Assembly (NCBI GenBank): GCA_026692905.1
Contig: JAPLNL010000018.1
Span: 1 to 64,000, forward strand
Direction of reading: 5' to 3'
DNA from: Planctomycetota bacterium
Lineage (GTDB): Bacteria > Planctomycetota > Planctomycetia > Pirellulales > Pirellulaceae
Length of the DNA stretch: 64,000 nt
Shown: piece after piece, positions 58,866-64,000 of the stretch
How positions within the stretch are numbered: position 1 is the first letter of the stretch
Layout of the letters: each line of letters begins with the position of its first letter
Notes under the pieces: model-generated
Told to the model about the DNA's origin: nothing
Database searches by the model: none
Seen by the model: the letters and a program-made list of their open reading frames with translations, nothing else
Position numbers and translations under genes: made by a program

Positions 58866-59858
58866 TCACGAACCGATCGGCGAGGCGATGGCTGGAATAT
58901 TTTGATTAGCCCAGATTGCCGCTCCCATCGCGCCGGCATCATCTCCAAGCTTTGCCATTTTGATTTCGAACATGTCTTCGTAGCATTGCAGCACACTCCT
59001 CTTGACCGTCTTGGTGACTTCATCAAGGTAGATTTCGCTGATCGATTCAACCAATCCGCCCCCCAAAATAATCACTTCTGGACAAAGCATGTGGACCAAA
59101 TTGGTGACCGCGTACCCGACCGTTTGGGCTGCTTGCCGAACAACCCGTTCGACCGATTTGTCTCCATCGCGAATCGCTGCGGCTAGGACTTTGCTGCGAA
59201 TTTGAGAAATATCGGTCCCCGCTGCACGCAACAAGTTTGGCGCCTCGCCGCGATAGGCTAGCTTCGCACACTCTGCAGCAATAGCCAGCCGGCTCGCTTC
59301 GCTCTCCAGCGTCCCAGTCATTTCCGTTCCACTGTTGCGATTCGATGACGTGATCCGAGTGTGCCCGATTTCCATGGCGGACGAACGTCTACCTCGTAGG
59401 ATCTTGCCTTCGTAAATAAATCCGCCACCGATTCCGGTCCCTGGGAAAACTCCCGCGACACTTCGAGCCCCTACCGCCGCGCCCATTGAAAACTCGCCGT
59501 ATACACCCGCATCAACATCATTGAGTACTGAAACGTGGCAGTCGAGTTCGTCTTCGAGCATTGCGCCTAACGAAACGTTTTTCCAACCGAGATTCACTGC
59601 CACATTAACGACCCCGTTGTCCATATCGACAGGGCCAGGACAGCCAATTCCTAGTGACTTTAATCCTTCAAGAGGCAAATTGTTTTCGGTAAAAGTCTCG
59701 CGAATCATATCTGCGATCCGCATGACGCCTGCTTGAGCCCCCTCCGTACCCTTGGTTTTCTTCCTTTTTCGTGCAACGATTTTTTGTTTATCGTCCAGAA
59801 GAATGCAAAGCATCTTGGTGCCGCCCAAGTCAAAACCACATGAATACTGATTCTGCAT
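58866..59858 (-). CDS. ROK-family sugar kinase lacking zinc-site cysteines
   Basis: Probable glucokinase or related kinase. ATG 59858 follows a purine-rich agagagaa and gives 330 aa; the frame opens earlier at 59930. ATP-binding: CGFDLGGTKMLCILL (phosphate 1). Substrate: GIGCPGPVDMDNG and NDVDAGVYGEFSMGAA (Asn-Asp catalytic loop). GTGIGGGFIYEG is the second phosphate motif; AMEIGHTRI is the ExGH sugar motif. The canonical ROK motif CxCGxxGCxE that binds zinc is absent here; the stretch after ExGH reads TSSNRNSGTEMTGTLESEAS. The enzyme may be a zinc-free ROK variant. It is cytoplasmic and divergent from the PSD1 gene. Confidence 0.9.
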   Translation of the reverse strand: MQNQYSCGFDLGGTKMLCILLDDKQKIVARKRKKTKGTEGAQAGVMRIADMIRETFTENNLPLEGLKSLGIGCPGPVDMDNGVVNVAVNLGWKNVSLGAMLEDELDCHVSVLNDVDAGVYGEFSMGAAVGARSVAGVFPGTGIGGGFIYEGKILRGRRSSAMEIGHTRITSSNRNSGTEMTGTLESEASRLAIAAECAKLAYRGEAPNLLRAAGTDISQIRSKVLAAAIRDGDKSVERVVRQAAQTVGYAVTNLVHMLCPEVIILGGGLVESISEIYLDEVTKTVKRSVLQCYEDMFEIKMAKLGDDAGAMGAAIWANQNIPAIASPIGS

Positions 59859-60103
59859 ACTGTTCTCTCTTGGCGAATTTCCGACTAGAACGATTCTGTT
59901 TTGGGGCTGTGCGGCCGCTATTGTAATCATAAGGCCTCATTCCCGGCAGGCACTTTGGCCAATGCTGTTGCGATTGATGGAATCCAGTGGCCATTTGGTC
60001 TACAATAATCGTTACATTGGTTTTGTTCCCACCCTGAGGTTTTCTACCTCATTCAGAAGATGACGCCGACGGTCGAAATTCCTCTCCCTACCGCTAGAAC
60101 CTG

Positions 60104-62725
60104 ATGAACAAGGTAATCCCCCAACGTTGCTCTCAATTATCGTGTGCCACTCCTGCCGAGAATGACTTCGCACATGCTTCTACCCTGTATCGAACTAGCC
60201 ACATCGCGACGCTCATCCTAGTCACGATCCTTTCATCCCAACATGCCGTCTCGGAAGAACCGATCGACTTCAATCGCGATATCCGTCCAATCTTGGCTGA
60301 AAACTGCTTTTACTGCCACGGTCAGGACGGAAACAAACGTCAAGCGGACCTCAGGCTGGATCTTCGCGACCCGGCCATCAAAGCCAACGCAATTCAACCG
60401 GGCAAGTCTTCTGAAAGTTCCATCATCGCTCGCATTCATTCCGAAAATGCGGATGAACAAATGCCTCCTCCCAAGTCGAACCGTCATCTCACGGTCGACC
60501 AAAAGCGACTGCTCGGAAAATGGATCGACCAAGGTGCGAATTATTCTAGCCACTGGGCATTCGTTGCCCCCGTTCGTCCTGAGCTTCCCAAACTTGCCAA
60601 CCCAAACTGGGCCCGAACTCCGGTGGATCATTTTGTTCAAGCCAAGTTTGAGACAGAAGGCTTAACTCCATCCCCGGAAGCCGATCGGGCAACTCTCATT
60701 CGCCGTTTGCACATCGACTTGATCGGTCTTCCGCCGACGCCCGAGCAAGTGGATGCCTTCGTCAACGACAGCGACCCAAAAGCGTACGAAAAACTGGTAG
60801 ATCAACTTCTCGAAAACAAACACTACGGCGAACGCATGGCCTTGAGTTGGCTCGACGCAGCTCGCTATGCCGACAGCAATGGATTTCAACAAGACGGCGA
60901 TACTTGGCAATGGATTTGGCGAGACTGGGTGGTTCGTGCATTCAACGAAAACCTACCCTTCGATCAATTCACGATATGGCAACTCGCAGGCGATCTGCTT
61001 CCCGATGCGACGGCCGATCAAAAAATCGCAAGTGGCTTCAATCGCAATCATTTGCTGAACGGAGAGGGAGGTGCCATCGCGGAGGAACAACGCTTCGTCG
61101 TTCTTTTTGATCGTATCGATACAACGGCAACCACATGGCTTGGCTTGACCATGGCGTGCGCGCAATGCCATGATCACAAATACGATCCGATCACCCAGGT
61201 AGACTACTACAGTTTACTGGACGCCTTCAATCGTGTGCCGGAAACGGGCACGCCGCAATTCTTTTCGTCTCGCATCCGAGTCGGTGCACCCTTCCTCGAA
61301 CTCCCGAGCGAAGAATACAAACTCAAAGTTGCGGACTTCGATTCCCAAATCACAGAACTTGAAAAAGAAGCCGCACCGGTGATCGACGCGTCCTTCATGG
61401 GATGGCGTGCAGGTTTGTTTCTGGACGGAGAGCCAGCGGATGGAAAAGGCTTGCCCGACGACCTAACCAAGCTCTTGAAGAAGCCGGAAGCGGAACGCTC
61501 CAATGAAGAGAAGCTGTCCACGGAAACACTGCTCAGAAAATACTTCGACGAAAAAGTAAAGTCGTCCATCCAATACAAATTACCTACGATCAGCAAACTA
61601 TCTGAGTTGCGAAAGCAATTGGCAGACTACAAAGCCAACTCATTGCCTCGCGTGATGATCATGAGCGACGACAAACCGCGCGAGTCGCATGTGCTCTCGC
61701 GAGGGGAATACCTTAAACCCACGGACAAAGTTACCTTCAATACACCCGGTTTCCTGCCACCATTGCCTGCAGATGCCCCACGCAATCGATTGGGGTTTGC
61801 GCAATGGCTGGTGTCGCCAGAGCAACCTCTCACGGCGCGAGTCCAAATCAATCGCATGTGGCAAAATCTTTTTGGAGTCGGTATCGTCAAGACCACAGAG
61901 GACTTCGGCGTCCAAGGTGAATACCCGATGCACATGGCCTTGCTCGATTGGCTGGCCGTTGAGTTTCGAGAGTCGGGCTGGAATATGAAAGCCATGCAAA
62001 GGCTCTTGCTCAACAGCGCGACTTACCGCCAATCGAGCCGTATGACCCCTGAGTTGCTTTCCCGCGATTCGGAGAACCGACTGCTAGCGCGAGCCAGTCG
62101 ATTCCGCATGCCGTCGCTGATCCTTCGCGACTGGTCCCTGTCCGCTGCCCAAATGCTCGACCCTCGCATTTCGGGTGCGCCTGTTTATCCCTACCAGCCA
62201 GATGGCATTTGGGAATCATTGGCAATCACCAAGGAACGGGACTTTACCTATCCGGCCTCTAGCGGCAACGACTTGTATCGGCGCAGCCTCTATACCTTCT
62301 GGCGACGTACGGTTGGGCCTGCAAATATGTTTGATGCTTCGAACCGCCAAACCTGCCGTGTCCGTCCGTCAACAACGAGCACACCGCTGCACGCGCTTAC
62401 CACGCTCAACGATCCCACTTGGGTCGAAGCTGCCCGCGTCCTGGCCGAAAACAGCATGAAACATTCCACGGTGGTCGCCGATCAAATTGCGTTCGCCTTT
62501 CGCAAAGTGCTCGGTCGTCCGCCGCGTGACAAGGAACTGGTCACACTTGAGAAGGCGATGCAAAAGCAACTCGCATTTTATTCCGAAGATTTTGTCTCGG
62601 CAAAAGCGTTGGTGGAAGTGGGCAATGCGCCGCGAGATACTGCATTAGAACTACCCAAGCACGCAGCATTGTCCGCGGTCTGCTTAGCGATATTGAACCT
62701 CGATGAAACGATGACACGAGAGTAA
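60104..62725 (+). CDS. PSD1-type protein (PSCyt1-DUF1549-DUF1553), third copy
   Basis: Exported planctomycete protein of 873 aa, shorter than the two in the 22-31 kb block. The signal region is HIATLILVTILSSQHAVSEE. PSCyt1 starts IDFNRDIRPILAENCFYCHG with CFYCH near residue 68, then QMPPPKSNRHLTVDQKRLLG. DUF1549 has RRLHIDLIGLPPTPEQVDAF and the second CxxCH, CAQCHDHKYDP, near residue 352. DUF1553 follows from about residue 560 (QWLVSPEQPLTARVQINRMW). The DUF1501 partner begins 8 bases after its stop. Two CxxCH motifs suggest c-type haem attachment; the substrate is unknown. Confidence 0.94.
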   Translation: MNKVIPQRCSQLSCATPAENDFAHASTLYRTSHIATLILVTILSSQHAVSEEPIDFNRDIRPILAENCFYCHGQDGNKRQADLRLDLRDPAIKANAIQPGKSSESSIIARIHSENADEQMPPPKSNRHLTVDQKRLLGKWIDQGANYSSHWAFVAPVRPELPKLANPNWARTPVDHFVQAKFETEGLTPSPEADRATLIRRLHIDLIGLPPTPEQVDAFVNDSDPKAYEKLVDQLLENKHYGERMALSWLDAARYADSNGFQQDGDTWQWIWRDWVVRAFNENLPFDQFTIWQLAGDLLPDATADQKIASGFNRNHLLNGEGGAIAEEQRFVVLFDRIDTTATTWLGLTMACAQCHDHKYDPITQVDYYSLLDAFNRVPETGTPQFFSSRIRVGAPFLELPSEEYKLKVADFDSQITELEKEAAPVIDASFMGWRAGLFLDGEPADGKGLPDDLTKLLKKPEAERSNEEKLSTETLLRKYFDEKVKSSIQYKLPTISKLSELRKQLADYKANSLPRVMIMSDDKPRESHVLSRGEYLKPTDKVTFNTPGFLPPLPADAPRNRLGFAQWLVSPEQPLTARVQINRMWQNLFGVGIVKTTEDFGVQGEYPMHMALLDWLAVEFRESGWNMKAMQRLLLNSATYRQSSRMTPELLSRDSENRLLARASRFRMPSLILRDWSLSAAQMLDPRISGAPVYPYQPDGIWESLAITKERDFTYPASSGNDLYRRSLYTFWRRTVGPANMFDASNRQTCRVRPSTTSTPLHALTTLNDPTWVEAARVLAENSMKHSTVVADQIAFAFRKVLGRPPRDKELVTLEKAMQKQLAFYSEDFVSAKALVEVGNAPRDTALELPKHAALSAVCLAILNLDETMTRE

Positions 62726-62733
62726 ATTTACCC

Positions 62734-64000
62734 ATGGAAAATCTGTTTCAACAAAACATGGCCCGAGTCAATCGGCGTCAACTCTTTGGTTCCGCAGCCA
62801 GCGGTGTCGGAGTCGCTGCTCTCGCGTCGTTGCTGGGTGGCAATGCCTTGGCTGACAAATCATCTACAGCAACAGGTTCAAAAGGACTGCCGGATCTGCC
62901 GCATCATTTGGCCAAGGCCAAGCGAGTTGTGCTGTTGTGGCAAGGTGGTGGACCTTCGCACGTCGATCTGTTTGATCACAAGCCGACACTACAGGAAATG
63001 GTCGGAAAGGATATTCCCGATTCGATTCGAGGTTCGACCCGACTCTCTACGATGTCGAGCGGATACGGCAAATGGCCCTGTGTACCTGCGATCAAACCCT
63101 TCCAAAACAACGGTCAATCGGGTATCCCATTAAGTTCAATGCTGCCCAAGATCGGTGGAATTGCCGATGAGATGACGCTCGTTAAATCGATGCACACCGA
63201 AGCGGTCAATCACGCGCCCGGGGTCACGTTCTTCTTGACGGGCTCGCAAGTCCCCGGACGTCCAAGCATGGGCTCATGGCTCTCGTATGGTCTTGGTTGC
63301 GAGTCTGAAAATTTACCGAGCTTTGTCGTTATGACGTCGAGTGACAAGTCGAAAACATGCGGACAACTTTTCTTTGACTACTACTGGGGTAGTGGATTCC
63401 TGCCGAGCCGATTTCAAGGAGTTCGGTTTCGCAACACAGGTGATCTCGTTCCCTATCTTGCCAATCCACCTGGTGTTAGCCCATCGGCTCGTCGAGCCTT
63501 GTTGGACGATATCGCAACCATGAACGCTGAGCATCTGGCTGACTACGGCGATCCCGAAATCGACACGAGAATTGCACAGTACGAAATGGCGTTTCAGATG
63601 CAAACCAGCGTACCTGACTTGATCGACTTTTCGAAGGAATCCGCATCGACTATCGAGCGTTATGGCCCCGATGCGCTTGTCAAAGGGACGTTCGGCAACA
63701 ATTGCTTGATTGCTCGTCGACTGCTCGAGCGAGGTGTTCGATTTGTTCAACTCATGCATGCCGGGTGGGACCAACACAACAATCTGTACACGCAATTGGA
63801 ACAGCAATGTGCGGACACCGACGCACCTGCCGCCGCTCTCGTTCAAGACTTAAAAGATCGAGGCATGTTGGAAGATACACTCGTGATTTGGGGAGCCGAG
63901 TTTGGCCGGACCCCATTTGGCCAAGGCGATCCAGCCAAGCCGAATGGCCGCGACCATTTCGGTAGGGCCTTTAGTTGGTGGATGGCGGGAGGTGGCGTCA
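62734..64000 (+). CDS. DUF1501 protein, cut by the window end (partial)
   Basis: The open frame runs from ATG 62734 without a stop to the last base, 422 codons. The leader is VNRRQLFGSAASGVGVAALA (twin-arginine-like), then HHLAKAKRVVLLWQGGGPSH (then VDLFD), MGSWLSYGLGCESENLPSFV, WDQHNNLYTQLEQQ and IWGAEFGRTPFGQG match the two DUF1501 proteins at 26.6 and 30.9 kb. It follows its PSD1 gene by 8 bases. The missing end should carry the late His/Gly motif and DYRLTD-like terminus. The real protein is probably about 460-480 residues. Confidence 0.93.
   Translation, partial: MENLFQQNMARVNRRQLFGSAASGVGVAALASLLGGNALADKSSTATGSKGLPDLPHHLAKAKRVVLLWQGGGPSHVDLFDHKPTLQEMVGKDIPDSIRGSTRLSTMSSGYGKWPCVPAIKPFQNNGQSGIPLSSMLPKIGGIADEMTLVKSMHTEAVNHAPGVTFFLTGSQVPGRPSMGSWLSYGLGCESENLPSFVVMTSSDKSKTCGQLFFDYYWGSGFLPSRFQGVRFRNTGDLVPYLANPPGVSPSARRALLDDIATMNAEHLADYGDPEIDTRIAQYEMAFQMQTSVPDLIDFSKESASTIERYGPDALVKGTFGNNCLIARRLLERGVRFVQLMHAGWDQHNNLYTQLEQQCADTDAPAAALVQDLKDRGMLEDTLVIWGAEFGRTPFGQGDPAKPNGRDHFGRAFSWWMAGGGV

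Overview
The window reads as a chromosomal segment of a planctomycete, most likely of the Pirellulaceae (Rhodopirellula/Pirellula-like). The evidence is lineage-typical: three pairs of cytochrome-like PSD1 proteins (PSCyt1-DUF1549-DUF1553) with DUF1501 proteins, two DUF1559 pseudopilins ending in an H-X9-DG motif, BatA/VWA membrane proteins, a tetrahydromethanopterin C1 gene (mch), and many short palindromic or tandem repeats between genes. I found no tRNA, rRNA, transposase, phage gene or CRISPR array. Both strands are used in blocks of one to four genes.

Layout. 1-1800: a composite tandem repeat, a DUF1559 pseudopilin with a small membrane protein, then a second repeat that supplies the 3' ends of two convergent genes. 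1.7-7.2 kb (minus): a heavy-metal RND efflux pump (CzcA- and CzcB-like) flanked by small proteins, with no outer-membrane factor. 7.7-9.0 kb: an anti-sigma-like membrane protein without an adjacent sigma factor. 9.1-11.6 kb (minus): methenyl-H4MPT cyclohydrolase, a RimK/MptN-like ATP-grasp ligase and a small hypothetical. 11.8-14.6 kb: an AAA ATPase and a RluA-type pseudouridine synthase lacking the catalytic Asp. 14.7-19.1 kb (minus): two coupled BatA/VWA proteins. 19.4-22.1 kb: a PhoR-like histidine kinase overlapping a metallophosphoesterase. 22.3-32.3 kb: a four-gene PSD1-DUF1501-PSD1-DUF1501 block whose first member carries a beta-propeller. 32.7-34.3 kb: a second DUF1559 pseudopilin, a lipoprotein and a strong terminator.

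34.5-47 kb holds mixed genes: a PQQ-type propeller, an M28 peptidase fused to a dimethylformamidase-like domain, an HD-GYP protein overlapping an SRAP peptidase, a YidR-like DUF3748 propeller, a secreted hypothetical, a PP2C phosphatase, and a thioredoxin-like/terpenoid-toroid protein. 47-64 kb is more metabolic: pyruvate carboxylase, a double M16 peptidase, a Rieske protein, an L,D-transpeptidase, a purE-purK-mutarotase operon, a tandem CC-x2-C metal-site protein with a clear promoter and terminator, a ROK sugar kinase without the usual zinc cysteines, and a third PSD1-DUF1501 pair cut by the window end.

The strongest leads are: repeats that have become part of coding genes (C-termini at 1.6-1.8 kb, an in-frame palindrome at 46.9 kb, a stop codon inside a tandem repeat at 35.96 kb); the recurring, functionally unassigned PSD1/DUF1501 pairs; the M28/dimethylformamidase-like fusion; and enzymes with altered active-site signatures (RluA D to G, ROK without zinc cysteines, L,D-transpeptidase without the S-H-G-C signature). 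No database search was possible, so family names rest on motif reading.
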